A stretch of 64,000 nt of DNA from Setoptus koraiensis (GCA_048013815.1 CM106586.1:5022001-5086000); one strand, 5' to 3'. Positions 31,586 to 44,106 are shown, counted from the stretch's first letter. Notes: generated from the letters alone by a model not told the origin. Numbers and translations: made by a program.

Positions 31586-31589
31586 AGTC

Positions 31590-31598
31590 TATTTATAA
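31590..31598 (+). promoter_or_regulatory. TATA box of peptide gene C
   Basis: TATTTATAA, then ACTGCAAAGCTTGTTGC, 179 bases before the ATG. Confidence 0.65.
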
Positions 31599-31768
31599 CT
31601 GCAAAGCTTGTTGCAAATCGTCAGAAAACTTGAACCGGGTTTAGGAAAAATCGTATGGAAGCATTGTTGTCTGGCAGTCGTCTAACTTGACATTTTCATA
31701 GAATCACAATTCAGAGCAAAGATTTCAATCTCGATCTGATTCAAACATTAACCCAACAATAATCAAGG

Positions 31769-32086
31769 ATGCACGCGTTGTTCAAGTTAGCTATGATTGC
31801 GGCCGTTCTGCTGATAGGATTTGCATGTTTGGTCCAGTGTGGATCCAAACTGGACAAGTGTGAGGCAGAATTAAAAGCCCTCAAGAAAGCCCTGTTTCCC
31901 TTGAAAAACGCCAAGGCGGAAGGCACTCTCTCGCCATCGGATGCAAAGAAACTGCCAGAATTGCACAAGGAGACCCATGCCAAGAGAAAGCAATGTTTCC
32001 GACTGAGACTAGGGGCCCGCTTGCATAAGGGTCTCAAGCTAGATTCGACGCACCAGGATTCGACGCACCAGGATTCGACAGGATGA
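31769..32086 (+). CDS. Short secreted peptide C with a chimeric C-terminus
   Basis: The 105-residue product has signal peptide MHALFKLAMIAAVLLIGFAC, LDKCEAEL, GTLSPSDAKKLPEL and RKQCFRL as in A and B. The last part (KLDSTHQDSTHQDSTG) has no counterpart there. The DNA coding it matches the leader of the cysteine-peptide unit (TCTCAAGCTAG...GACAGGATGACG; compare 31262-31300), with a 15-bp tandem repeat inside. A deletion or recombination apparently joined gene C to the next unit's leader and gave the peptide a new repetitive tail. The usual 3' region of A and B is absent. Confidence 0.8.
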   Translation: MHALFKLAMIAAVLLIGFACLVQCGSKLDKCEAELKALKKALFPLKNAKAEGTLSPSDAKKLPELHKETHAKRKQCFRLRLGARLHKGLKLDSTHQDSTHQDSTG

Positions 32087-32180
32087 CGTAATTTGGTTCG
32101 GATTTGGTTCGGATTTGGTTATTTCGGTTTTTCTCGTGAGTACGAATTCAGTTCCACTAACCGATTCAGTTAACCACCAA
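32038..32180 (+). pseudogene. Remnant of the cysteine-peptide unit leader after gene C
   Basis: A diverged copy of the leader and 5' part of the 29677 unit, partly captured as the C-terminus of peptide C. It is broken and more eroded than the copy at 31263. Confidence 0.45.
32042..32083 (+). repeat. 15-bp tandem repeat coding DSTHQ units
   Basis: GATTCGACGCACCAG is repeated twice, plus a partial third copy. It is in frame with peptide C. Confidence 0.85.
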
Positions 32181-32241
32181 TGTCGGCTCAATGTTGAATT
32201 GAAAATGTAGCATGTAGGAGAAGAATATGAATTTGAGAGCG

Positions 32242-32247
32242 AATAAA
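32242..32247 (+). terminator. Possible polyadenylation signal of gene C
   Basis: AATAAA 155 bases after the stop. It is not aligned with the A and B signals, whose region gene C has lost. Confidence 0.35.
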
Positions 32248-32341
32248 TAGCCAAAGTTTGTAAAAATAAGACATAGGTGGCATCTATTATGCAACCTTTC
32301 CCGGGTATGCTTGACTGTGCTTGACTTTTCTCTATCGGGTC

Positions 32342-32350
32342 TATTTATAG
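32342..32350 (+). promoter_or_regulatory. TATA box of peptide gene D
   Basis: TATTTATAG, then CTGCATAGCTTACTGC, 180 bases before the ATG. It differs by one base from the other three. Confidence 0.6.
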
Positions 32351-32521
32351 CTGCATAGCTTACTGCAACTCTTCGAAAAACTCGAATCGGTGTGGAAGCA
32401 GCCCGCCGCTGACAGTGGTCCAATTTGACAGCTTTATAGAATCGCAATTCACAATAAAAATTCCAATTTCGCTCGAGTCAACCATTTACCAAGTCAAACA
32501 TTAACCCAAAAATAATCAAGA

Positions 32522-32755
32522 ATGCACGCGTTTCACAAGTTGTCCATGATTGCGGCCATTCTGGTGATGGGGCTCGCTTGTTTAGCTTACTGTGAATCGC
32601 CTTTGGAAAAGTGCGAGACAGGATTAGAAAACCTCAAGAAATCTCTCCACGATACGTTGACCACACAGAACCGCCAAGGATTGGACGATGTGCTTCTACG
32701 AGTGCTTACGAAGAGAATCGAATGCCACAGTCTCAGAAAAGCCGGTCCTCGCTAA
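32522..32755 (+). CDS. Short secreted peptide D (diverged)
   Basis: The 77-residue product has signal peptide MHAFHKLSMIAAILVMGLAC, then LEKCETGLENLKKSL and RIECHSL, so the two cysteines are kept. The middle GTLSPSDAEKLPQL block is replaced by a shorter, unrelated stretch (TTQNRQGLDDVLLRVL). The upstream leader (CATTAACCCAAAAATAATC) and TATA are conserved, so it is probably an expressed, diverged member. An AATGAAA-type signal near 32877 is weak. Confidence 0.75.
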   Translation: MHAFHKLSMIAAILVMGLACLAYCESPLEKCETGLENLKKSLHDTLTTQNRQGLDDVLLRVLTKRIECHSLRKAGPR

Positions 32756-33364
32756 CCTGGAGCTGAATTAGATTGCGCCATCTTCACTGGATCTGAGCAT
32801 CACAGTTGACATTGTTTCGCTTGTTGGTGCACGACATTATATCTAATTATTGCATCTAATGACCATATTCTATCCGAATGAAATCTTGTGAATCTCGAGA
32901 ATCTTGAATGCATCGAAAATAATACCCTAAAAATGGTCTCAAAAAAAAATCACCGCCGTACACTCGTTTATATACATATATATTTTTTTTTTAATCGCAA
33001 GCAAGTTTCGACGCCTCGTTGATGCCGCCGATCAGATCATGAGCCAATTAGTTATTGAGATGCAGACTATTTCTATGGAAACGCGAATGAAGTCTCCCAC
33101 GCGGGCTCTCGTAGGGCGCTTCTTCCTTGGCTCTCAAGCCAATTTTCTCTCACCTGGCCAGCCTAGTCGTCACGTCTTGTCGCAATTATGGCCCAAACTG
33201 TTGCACATGGTCCGTTCTAAACCAAGGCTTGCCTATTGTCTATGTGTCGACTCATCTCTACTAGCAATTTCTGTGCGCCTCAACCCTGTTGTTCTCATGA
33301 CATGTCTCGGAGAATATTTTTCTGACATTTCACCGAGAAGCTGTGCCTGCCGGCGATAGAGTCA
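32756..33364. other. 3' flank of peptide gene D, no gene seen
   Basis: An A-run and T-run occur at 32940-32995. Beyond 33000 the base composition shifts towards the GC-richer, repeat-laden type that fills the next 10 kb, so this marks the right edge of the secreted-gene island. Confidence 0.5.
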
Positions 33365-33473
33365 CATAGAAAATCGGAGAAACGATTCATAGAAAATCAG
33401 AGAATTGAGTCATAGAAAATCGGAGAAATGAGTCGTAGAAAATCGGAGAAATGAGTCATAGAAAATGAGTGCA
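33365..33473. repeat. 23-bp tandem repeat, about five units
   Basis: CATAGAAAATCGGAGAAATG plus AGT, with one to three changes per unit. There are no spacers, so it is a minisatellite. Confidence 0.9.
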
Positions 33474-36400
33474 ATCGCATTCGAATGCCATCGAATGCGA
33501 ATACCAGCACCTGAGCACGTATATTCGCGTATCTGCGATTGTCAGACAGACAATTTCTGCGGCGATTTCCAGCGATTTGTTCGAGTTCGGATTTCGCCAG
33601 CGAGCAGCGAGCATTGGAAAACGAGCCACGAAAACAAAACTCCAGATGGAGCCACAGCGCGTTGTTTGGCGTCTTGTTTTTCTAGTTGTTTGTGTCTGTT
33701 TGTGGCTTTTTGTGGTTGTTTGTGGCTGTTTATGTTGCGTCACCAACCAATTTGAACATGGCCAATGGACACATATTGTGGTCACAAACTACAGATGCCT
33801 AAACGACTTCGCTGCGGCAAGGTGACGGCGCACCTGTTGTTTACATTTGGCGATGGCACGATTTGAGCTAGATTTTTGAGCTGGATCGCGGACTGACAGG
33901 TTGTTTGTTGTGTAGTAGTTGTTGCGTAACAAGGGTTACAAGTTGCGTAATAAACTCACCATCTGGCTTGTGTGTGGCGTATGGCACAGACACAGTGATC
34001 GCCGGCGAGCCATTGGCGACACAGAGAGTCCAAAAGTTGACATTAGTGTCTCGGCTGGCACAAAGACAAAAATGTCCGGCCGACGTGTGGCTGGCTCGAT
34101 CTGGCTTGATCTGGCTGCAAATTGGTGGTTGGCAACGAAATGGAAATAAATTATTTTTGAGCGCACTATAATTGTCAAAAAGTGAAGCGAGCGCCAGGAA
34201 AAAATGATATCTCGATATATCGGAAAACTGGAAAACGCGCTCTCTCATATAGGCGTCATTCAGGCGAATTCCGTAGGCGACATTTTGGCTGGCGTGGCAG
34301 TGGCGATGTGGAGTCAATAAGTCGAAGACGAAAAGAGGCTCGACTCAACTGGGCTTGAGTCGCCGCGAAACGCGGACGCGCCAATTCTCGCTGCGAGCCG
34401 CCTAGCCGACAACTAGCTTGCGAGCTCGCGAGCTTGCGAGAGAGGCTCACAAGCTTGTTGTGGCGAAACGAGTGAGTCTAACATTTAAGCGAGCATGCCT
34501 CGGATACCTTCTAAGGTTTCGCGCAAGGTGACTGCTGGCGCTCATGGATGTAACTAATTAAAAATGAGGAAGACATTAAAGGCCATCGGCGCGCGCCATA
34601 CCGACATCGACTCGCTCAATTTCTGTACTGTATTATTTGTGTATTATTTAAAAAAATCGCTTTCGACGGCTCACTCGGCAGCGGCGGCGGCGCCGGCAAA
34701 ACTGGATTCAACTAGTCACTCGCCGGCGCCAGACGGGCGCGATGCCCGAGAAAAGGGTGAACAAACATACATTTTTATGTATATGTACATGTTGTTCGTT
34801 CGCCAGGTAAACAAAACGCACTCGTCGAAGCGAGCCAGTCTCGTTGGTGTCTGATAATTGTCGAGCAGACATTATTGTTGTTGTTGTTGCTATCTGACGC
34901 CGTCGACTATTAAGTAATTAATGAATTTCCAGCGAGAGCGTAACAGCGTTCGTAGAGATTCCACGCTAATGATATTTTGCGTTCGTCGCTTTCGTTGCCT
35001 TCGTTGCTTTCGTTGTTTTCGTGGCTACGCCAGCCGAGCCAATCGAGCCAGCCGAGCTAATCGAGCCAGCCTAGCCAGCTGAGCCACGAGGGCAGCGAAA
35101 TGGGTTCGTCGAAATTCAGCCGGAGAGTGACATTCACAATTGTGTATTCACGTTTGCCAGGAATTGCCGGCTTTGTGTGACACTTGCCAACGTCTTGCCC
35201 GCCAGCCCGTCGGTAACGGCCGCCGCTTGAGGATATAGCGAGACGGTGTGAGAGTTCCCAGAAGTTGATTTGTTTGTCTAGTCGATGCATCGATTTCGAG
35301 GAACGACGCTTTACGCGGCGACGGGCGCATTGCGACAGGCGCGCCCGATTGTTGTTGTGTCTTATTATTTAGTTGTATTATTTGTCACCAAATGATACAC
35401 CGACAGCGCGGAATGTGTCTGTTTATCCAGATATTTGGCTGCGTCGCGACTTGCAAACTTGTAGCAAACTCAAGCGAGCTCAAGCGAGCTCCAGCAAGCA
35501 GACTGATGGCGCTCGGCTGCGTGGGCTGCAAACGTGTCGTTTTGTTTTAATTTGATTTCAGCGTTATCAATATTATCATTATCTAACGAGCGAGTGACGG
35601 CGAACGAGATTAGCATAGTTGCGCAACGACAATAACGACCACCATAATACTACACAATAATACTACATAATAATACTACATGTCGTCGTCGTCGTCGTCG
35701 TCGCTGTCGTATCGCAGTGGCGTCATCACAATGTTAAATCATGGCGAGGGCGGCATTATATTTCGCGGCTGGCATTAGCTGTCGGCCGGCTGCTGCTGCT
35801 GCTGCTGTAGTGGCATTTGCATCGTAGTGATACTGCAACCAGTCGCAAGCGAGTTGGCGGCGGCCGATCATCGAGCGCTTGGCATATGTGGCATCGCTCG
35901 TAGTGTATGCAAATGCGCTCGCTGTCATTCGATCTAGACGACGGCTCGTCGCTGGCTCGAGCGCCCAGCGAGGATAAACTTGCGATGATATAAGTTATAT
36001 CATGACAGCGCGCACACAATGAGGGCATGCCTGGCATCCATTGTGCGCGTTATGTAATTGCCTGGCACACACACACACACATTACATAATCACACAAATA
36101 TTATTATGTAATCATAATAATATCGCACACAATATTAAATAATAATAATAATAATGATAATATTATATAATATTATATAATGTTGGTGTCAGTCGTCGCT
36201 GCAGCCAACGAGCCCAATAGATCACCGGTGAGATATGGTATGTGGTGTCGTATGTCTCACTAATTCACCGCCGGCTGTTCAACAGCCGTTGTTGTGTTAT
36301 TTGTCATAGTGTTTGTGTCAGCACACTGGCTTATGTTTTCTGGAACGTTACGACAAATGACGCAATCAGTTTGTCATTAGTTTCGCATGCGAGAGTGCGT

Positions 36401-38560
36401 ATCATCTACATCGATTACGCCACACACACACTGACTCACACACTGACTCACACACTGGCTCGCATGCCGCACGATCGCCGTCAATTTGATTCGTCCGATC
36501 AATTGATTTGCCGCAACCACAAGCTCCAGCTTTCCGGCCCGACGCTCGCCACTCAACGCCGGCCGACGCGACTCGGCGTGAGCCAGTTCCGGTTTGGCGA
36601 AACAAATGCGATAGAGAGCGTGTAGGCTGGCCGCGAACAATGGACTGTGGTTGTCGTGTTGGTTGTGCCGGTCGGCAGCATGACTGCACAGTAACGACGA
36701 TCGCATTATCAAACGAATTGGCAAACAAATAAATAAAAAATGAGTGTATCGCTGCCGATGCGCTCATTATGTGCCATTGTAGTCAGAATAATTAGAGTGT
36801 TTGTCGTCACACACACACACACAGTGACAAGTGTTTGAAATCGACAATTAGATTACGATTATATGATGATATTGTTGTCGTGGTCGCTGTTGTGTGATAG
36901 CTGCTCGCTGTTGTGTGAGAGCCGCTTGCGAGCTTGCCAGCTCGCCGGCTTGCCGGCAAGATTGTGCCAGTCATGCCCGCTGCCAGTCATTAGCGACTAT
37001 CAGCTTGCGACTAATAGCGAGTGACTAATAGCGAGTGAGTTCACTCTATCTAGCCACTCGATCTGCGCTTGATCGGGGCATGATCGCGACAACGACAGCA
37101 ACAACGACAGCAACAGCGACAGGGCAGACAGTTGATCGCTCATTGTTTGCTTACTGGTGATTTATTGGTGATTTATCGGATGGTGGCAGCGATAAATTTA
37201 ATCAACAGAATTAATCAGGTTGATCAGGGCAGACGGCGCGACACAATGGCGATCGTCATCGTCAGCAGCGCCATTGTCGAGCTGGCGCTGCTGGTCGGCG
37301 CAACTGGCAGCGAGTGGCTGCTGGTCGGCGCCGTAAGTCGCCACAAGCTCGACGGTTGTTGTGCCCCGACAAGTTGTGAGCCGGCCTCGGTGAGCCGCGC
37401 AGCGATGCGATTGTGCGAACGCTGTATTATTGTCGGCGATTTGGTATTATTTGTCGCTCGACCAAGTGCAAACGATCTGCGGCCGAGCCGATCGACAGTC
37501 GCTGCGGCGAGCCGAAACGCGCCACTGCCAGTGCAAGCATCGACACGATGAACGGGGCCAGTATCGCGGCATTATTAGCAGCCGATTAGCGCCATTCCGA
37601 TCGGTCGGGCCTCCGTGAGGCGCGCAACAGCGACTCCAAGTCGGCTTGTCGCAATCAAATCAATCAGCGCCATTCAAAGCTGGCAAGTCAACAGACGACG
37701 ACCATCCAGACGACACACGCGAGAGGTAATTTCCCAATTAGGCGCCTCTTGTTGTGAGCGCTGATCGGCACGCTGATTGTCGCAATCAGCGCCGCTCATC
37801 TCCAGACTGACACATCGCTCATTTATCGGCGCTCTCCGGCGCTGTCTATGCCAGCTTGCCAGCGCTGCTAATAACAAGTTGTCGTTTGCCCGTTGCGACA
37901 GTTGGCTCACGATGTTGCGAGAGTTGGCTCACGATGTTGCGACAGTTGGCACGCGATTTTGCGAGAGTTAGCTCACCATTTTGCGAGAGTTAGCTGGCAA
38001 GTTTGGGCGCTGTCGCAAGGGCAAGATTTTCTCTTGCCTTGCGATATCTTGCCGCAAATACCGGTGTGGGCGACACCGGCACAGCCGACGACATCAGCTG
38101 CTGATGATGAGCAGCGCGTCATGTTGGTCGCTGAGTGGCGACAAATATGAGTGGGGCCCAGGCACGCAACGCGCATATTGCACGCACCACTTCCCGTGTG
38201 GCCCGCGTGCCTCAATCAAACCATCTGGGCCCAGATGGTTTGATTGGGGCCGCGCGAGCGGTTGCCGGCCCGTTAAAATTCACTACAACATTACAACGGG
38301 GCCGGCCGGTGGCTGGCGCGTCGTCGGCGCGCCAACCGTTCGACATTGGAGCGCACATTCAAATCATTTGAATCAAATGTCGTCGTTGGCGTGCCATTAT
38401 GCAAATGAGCGCCTCGCTCTTTGTTTTGATTTGTGGCGGCCGGCGGCAGTGTCGCGACAGCGCCCACACCCACGAATGTAAATATACGCTCGTCTGCACG
38501 CACGAGTGGCGCGCTGTAAGCGGAGAGCGTCGCAGCCGCACGCACAACGCCACAGCTCGC

Positions 38561-38631
38561 TGTAGCCACCCAAGTATGTAGCCACCTAAGTATGTAGCCA
38601 CCTAAGTATGTAGCCACCTAAGTATGTAGCC
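38561..38631. repeat. 16-bp minisatellite, four units
   Basis: TGTAGCCACCTAAGTA repeated, with one base change in the first unit. The near-identity suggests recent expansion. Confidence 0.9.
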
Positions 38632-41600
38632 AGCGAACTCACCTGGCGGGCCGGCCCGGCCGCGCCGCTAACGGCACCGGCCAATATTAGACAACGGCGG
38701 CCAGCGTGAGACAACGGCGGCCAGCGTGAGACTACACGGGACAACAACATGAGACTGCATGAGACATGAGACGACACGGGACAACAGCGACTATCAATTA
38801 ATTAGACACCGACGCTGATGACGCCAGCGAGCGAGCTAGACAAACAGCTGCGCCTTTTCGCTACACCTACACGGTGTAGGCTACACCGTGTTGCAGCCAG
38901 CAGCGAGCAGCCAGAAACAAACAACAACAACGAGCGACCAAAATAGAATCTCGCTCCATAGAATCGCTCCTCTTATCGCTGTTACATAATAATCGCTGGG
39001 CGTTGGATAAGCGGCTCGTCACAGTTGGTGTCGTCATGGCGTCGTTGCGACAGTCGTCGTCACGGTCGCGCACCACTTACTTGTTTGCGCCCAGCGAGCG
39101 AGCTAGCCGGATAGTGAGCGAGCTAGTGAGCGAGCTAGTGAGTGAGCGCCAGCGACACTTTGGCACGCGCCACGGCCTGTCTCGGGATCCGCGACGCGGC
39201 ACCGCCAGGCCGACGGCGGGCCCCTCGAGCAGAGTCGCCCGCGTCGCTGTCGCTCTGTCGCCCCTCGGCTAGCCGCTGACCCCGCAGCGCGCCGGCACGC
39301 TGGCATGTCGCTGCCGCTGACGTAATTGGCAGCAGCAGCGGGCCGCAATCTGAGCCGCGCCGGTCTATTTATAGTTTGTAAAAGTGTGTCTCATTGGTCG
39401 CGGATAATCGCGTCACAACGCGCCCGAATCGCGTCAGCGCTGCCTGAATCGCGTCAATCGCGCGCGGGCCGGCCTTGAATACGGTGAGCGGGCCGGCACC
39501 TGTGCCATCAACCCAATTATGCGATTGGTCGCGCGAATCCGATCCGCGGGGGGCCTCTGAGTTTGAATTCGTCAACAGGCTCGGCTGACCGGCCGAGCAG
39601 CGCGCCAGTTAATTAGCTCGCGCTGACGTATTAGTTGGCGGCCGGCGTGTTGCACGCGCCCGTATCCAATTGCGGGCCCCAACGAGCGGGCACAGTTAGC
39701 GCGAACTGTCACTCCGAAACTGTTAACATACGAGTCGAGTATATCCAACAGTGAGGCCCGCTCGTCGGCCAGCAAACGGCACAGCTCTGGGCAAACGGCG
39801 GAGCTCTGGGCAATTGGCAGAGCTGGCAGCGGGCTCAAAACTGATAAATATAGCAGCTATATATATATATAATATATGGGCGGCTTACGCAACGCGCAAA
39901 CAAACACGACAAAAATATGCTCGTCAATGCTCGTCAATGCTCGTCAATGCTCGGCAATGGGCCGCGCGGCATGAGCAGCGAGCGTGTCATTGATCCGAGC
40001 GTCGCCCGGCCAGACACACGAGCGCTGTTGCGATCAGCGCCCAGTTGGTCGCAGCCTGATAACCCGCCAGTTATCGGGTTATCAGGTAATCGGCGCTGCT
40101 CATATTGCGAGCGCGACATTATTAATTAATCGATCGCTCGACTGGGAGCCCCCGTTCGATTGCGGGCCGCGCTGAGCCAATTGCGAGCCGGCACGAGCGA
40201 GCCGGCGCGAGGGGCCACCGACGGCTAATGAACGCGAAGCCATGCAAGGTCGTTGTGTCGTCACTCGGTCGGCGTCGCCGCTTGTGTCGCCGTTCGCGTC
40301 GGCGGCCCGGCCGCGCTCCGGTTGCAGCGGCGCGAATGGCAGCGGCGCGAATGGCAGCGGCACAAATGGCCGCGGAGGCGCGCCATTGCGATTCGCCGGC
40401 AAGCGGGCAACGGGCGATTGGACCGCGCAAGCTTCCTCGGGGCTCCCGTCTCGCAGTTCCGCGGACGGCGCGAATGCGCCACAAACCGGCGTCGCTTGGC
40501 CGGACCGGCATTGCCAGTCGGCTCCGATGCCAGTCCGCTCCGACGCCGAGCCGCGTCACAGCGGCTGGGCGGGCCGGCCGAGCGCGGAACTGCGAGACGG
40601 CGAGCCGGCTCGCGGCAGGCCAACTAGACTAGTTGTCAACAAACCGTACGTTCGGTTAGTCACAAATGCGCACTTGACTTTGAGGAGTCATGATCAAGAG
40701 CCATGGCTGCCGCTTAATGGCTGACGGCTGATGACGATCGCACCACTACCTCTGCCAACTGCTGGCGTGTTTGCTTTCGTTGGCTCGATGACGAGTAGCT
40801 CGTTTGTTGTTGTTGCTGTTTTTGCTGCCTTCGTTGTTGTTGTTGTTGTTGTTGCTTTCGTTGCTGTTGCCGCTGTTGTTGCTGCTGTTGTTGCTGTTGC
40901 CGCTGCTGGCTGCCGGGCGAGGACGTCAGCGAGAGTCGCATTGGCATTGGCGAGACGCATTAGTCGTATGAGTTTACTGCGCACAACAAGCTCGTTAATT
41001 GAAATGGTGGCTCGCGTAGCGAGCGTTGCCAAGCTCGCTGGCGAGCCGTCGACGCAGCGCAAGCCGAGCGGCTAATGGCGCACAATGGCAACAGCGCGAC
41101 ACAAACAGCGACAACAACGTGAGACAAGCAGCCACTAATTGATGCTCGATCGAGAGCAAACAACAACGAGCGACTTTTTGTTTGTGACAGCGACAATGTT
41201 TGTCTGACAGCCAACAAAGTCAGCAAACCTGATCTTGAAACGCACCGCCAATCGGAAGTGGTCGCGAGGAGGCGCTGCGCAAGGTCGCCGCCGGGCGCAT
41301 TAGGTCAATGGCAGTGGCAGCAAACTAGTTTCACTTGCGCCGTGAGCGCCACACGCCGCCTAGGCTGGCCGGCGTCTAGACGGCTCCGATTACGCGCACG
41401 CCGGCGCGGCGCCCGTCTGGCCCGCGGCTGGCGCAACACTGTCGCTGCGGCCGGCAACAGCCGACGACAGCCGACAACAACAACAGCCGACGACAACAGC
41501 CGACGACAACAGCAACAACCGACAACAGACGACCGACGACACAAACATTGCGAAACAAGACAGACAGGTGCGCGGGTTGCGCAATCGGCGGGCATGTTGC

Positions 41601-42682
41601 GGTTGCCGGCAGCGCAAACGCTGGCTGCCAGTGACTGGCGAGTGGCGACCGACACAAACAGACGCCTTGTCGCTCGCTGTTGTCGCTGTTTGTGTCGCTG
41701 TTTGTGTCGGGCGCGAACGAGCGACCGCGCTCACCTGTCGCGCACGTTGGCGCCGTTTGTGACAGCGTTTGTGACAGCGAGCTTGCGCCGTTTGTGTCGC
41801 CGTGCGACTCGCTGTGGGTCGCCTACTCAGTGAGTAGTACTCACAAGTTGCGAGTCACAACAAGTCACAAGCGAGAGTCACAACGAGTCACAAGCGAGAG
41901 TCACAACGAGTCACAAGTGCGCACAAGGTCACCGCAAAAACCGGCTTGCAAACCGGCTTTTGGCGCTGCCGTCGCCCAGTGCACTAATTCGCTTCAGCGC
42001 CGCGGCACACGCGAGCCACTGGCTGGCAGTCGGGCCCAGCGGCAGTGTCATGCAACGACGGCCCCGGCGAATGCGGGCTTCTATGCGCCGCCGGCGAGCT
42101 TGTTGTTGGGCTGGCTCGCCTCCGCCGCGTCCACTGACTGGGCGCCCAATCGAGCGGGCGCGTGTTGTTGCGCGCACGCTGTGCGCCGAGCTCGCACAGC
42201 ACAGCGCGCGACGACAAGGTGCGCAAATTGAGTTGTTTACGAGTTTTTGCCAAGCGAGTTGCTGTTGTTGTTGTTGTTGTCGTGGTGCTGTTGTTGTTGT
42301 CGTCGTCGTGGTTGTTGCGGGCAACAGCGCGCTTATCGTGATCACTGCTTTGCATTGATAGCACAGCACACACATGTATACACATACATGTATTGATATC
42401 ATTAATACTCTGGCACCGTACGCCAGATATATGTGTAACTCGACGGTGTGTGCGTGCGTGTGTGAGCTCAAGCAGTGTCGCTCATTGTGAGCGCTTGCGA
42501 GCAGTTGGTGCGACGGTTGCGTTGCGTTGCGTTGATATTATAAATGATTGGACCTTATCAAGGCGAGCGTCACTTTATTACAACATTACATGGTCGTCAC
42601 ATCGTGCTATCGTCGGCGTCATCAGCGAACATGAGAGTCGTGGCGATACTATCAACTGGCTGTCGCAGCGATAGCATCGCCG

Positions 42683-42755
42683 CGATAGGACTCCCATGAT
42701 AGGACTCCCATGCTATCATAGGAGTCCTACCATAGGACTCCTACATGTATGATAG
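42683..42755. repeat. Inverted repeat of GATAGGACTCC words
   Basis: Two direct units of GATAGGACTCCCAT are followed by the inverted form ATAGGAGTCCTA, then another GGACTCCTA. Together they can fold into a hairpin. Confidence 0.75.
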
Positions 42756-42959
42756 GAGGCACAGCGCGCCGCGCTGCGCACAGTCTGCACACCAGCCGAC
42801 ACACACAGGCAGGCAGGCAGGCGATACAGCGATACGACGCGACACGACGACGACGCACAAGCCAGCAGCGGCCAACAAACAGGCGAGCAAGCGAGCAAAC
42901 AAACAAACAAAAGCAGGCAGTCAGCACCATCGATAGCGAACTTGAAGCATGCAAATGTA

Positions 42960-42960
<1 letters not shown>

Positions 42961-42989
<29 letters not shown>
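42961..42989. repeat. CGT trinucleotide microsatellite
   Basis: About ten uninterrupted CGT units. Confidence 0.9.
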
Positions 42990-42990
<1 letters not shown>

Positions 42991-43676
42991 AATTTATCAT
43001 TATCATTGTCTAACAGGCCGTGTGGAGCGGGCAGAGCGGGCGAGTATCACACTCGCAATCAGTGTTAATATTTTCCAAGTATTATTGTCACAACAACAAT
43101 ATTGAGCCAGCAACAATCGATCCATCATCGGCGCACCAGCCTTGTTATTAGGCAGCAGCAGCATTGTAGCATTATAGCACTATAGAGCCATTATGGTAGA
43201 TGCCCTTTAGTTACATACACTAGCTACATACACTAGCTACATACAGTTGTACTTCAGTAGACTTCAGTTACAGTGTGACGCTCTCCCGAGAATTGCAGCA
43301 ACAGCAGCAGCAGCTTTGCCGGTTAGCAGCAGCCATTAGTTGGCCGGCATTGTTATTACACATATCGACATATCATATAGGTGCGATAGTGTGTGCGTGT
43401 GCGCTATCAACAGTTACCGCACCAACAACCAACAACAACAGTTCGATTTGCTCTTTCCCCCGTACGCAGGCCGCAAGCTCGCTCTGCCAGTAGCAAGTTG
43501 CTCGCAGCCAGCCACCACGCCAGTGTTGTGCGCGTTGCGCGTGCCCGAAAATTCCATCTGAGCATAAAGGGGGCACCAACAATGGGCGCCCTCGTCCTCG
43601 TCCATTGTTAGCCGGTCGGCCCAGTCAGCATCAGCAGCCAGTCAGTCGCTAGTTCGGCATCGCGATCACACACTAA

Positions 43677-43830
43677 CAGTTCGACGCCGCAAACAGTTCG
43701 ACGCCGCCAACAGTTCGACGCGCAAACAATTCGACGCGCAAGCAGTTCGACCCGCAAACAGTTCGACGCGCAAACAGTTCGACGCGCAAACAGTTCGACG
43801 CCCAAACAGTTCGACGCCACCACTAGCTCG
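43677..43830. repeat. About 17-bp minisatellite, eight to nine units
   Basis: CAGTTCGACGCGCAAA-type units with small variation, just upstream of the zinc-finger gene's 5' region. Confidence 0.9.
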
Positions 43831-44041
43831 ACGAGCAGCGTGGCCAGTCGCAGCGAGCGAACAGCACGACGCGGACCATTGTTACCAGTAGTTAGTAGTA
43901 GTTATATCACAATATTATCACAATTTACATTTTACATTTCACATTTTAATGATTAATCCGATAATTAGTTAACAATTATGATTATATTGCAAGCGGTCGG
44001 ATAATTACAATTGTGATTGTTGTTCACTATGCATTTATTGC

Positions 44042-44043
44042 AG
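44042..44043 (+). promoter_or_regulatory. Possible 5' untranslated splice acceptor
   Basis: TTTATTGCAG fits an acceptor. If used, the ATG exon starts at 44044 and an untranslated exon lies upstream. It competes with the TATA-box reading at 44107. Confidence 0.35.
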
Positions 44044-44106
44044 CGCATCCACAACAACAGCAACTCAAACAGCAGCAATCGAACACACACACGATGATAT
44101 AAACAG

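Larger units (their letters stand above)
33474..44043. other. Repeat-rich region without a recognised gene
   Basis: About 10.5 kb near 50% GC is built from short scrambled words (GTGAC, GCGAG, CAACAA, TTGTTG). Many overlapping open frames on both strands show no conserved domain, no signal peptide and no splice-consistent chain. Several minisatellites are listed separately. It probably contains promoter or enhancer DNA and untranslated exons of the zinc-finger gene at 44 kb. Confidence 0.6.

Noticed and set aside
40228-42471. Cluster of long overlapping frames on both strands
   Set aside because: All are Arg/Ala-rich readings of GC-rich simple sequence. No splice chain, domain or signal peptide is visible.
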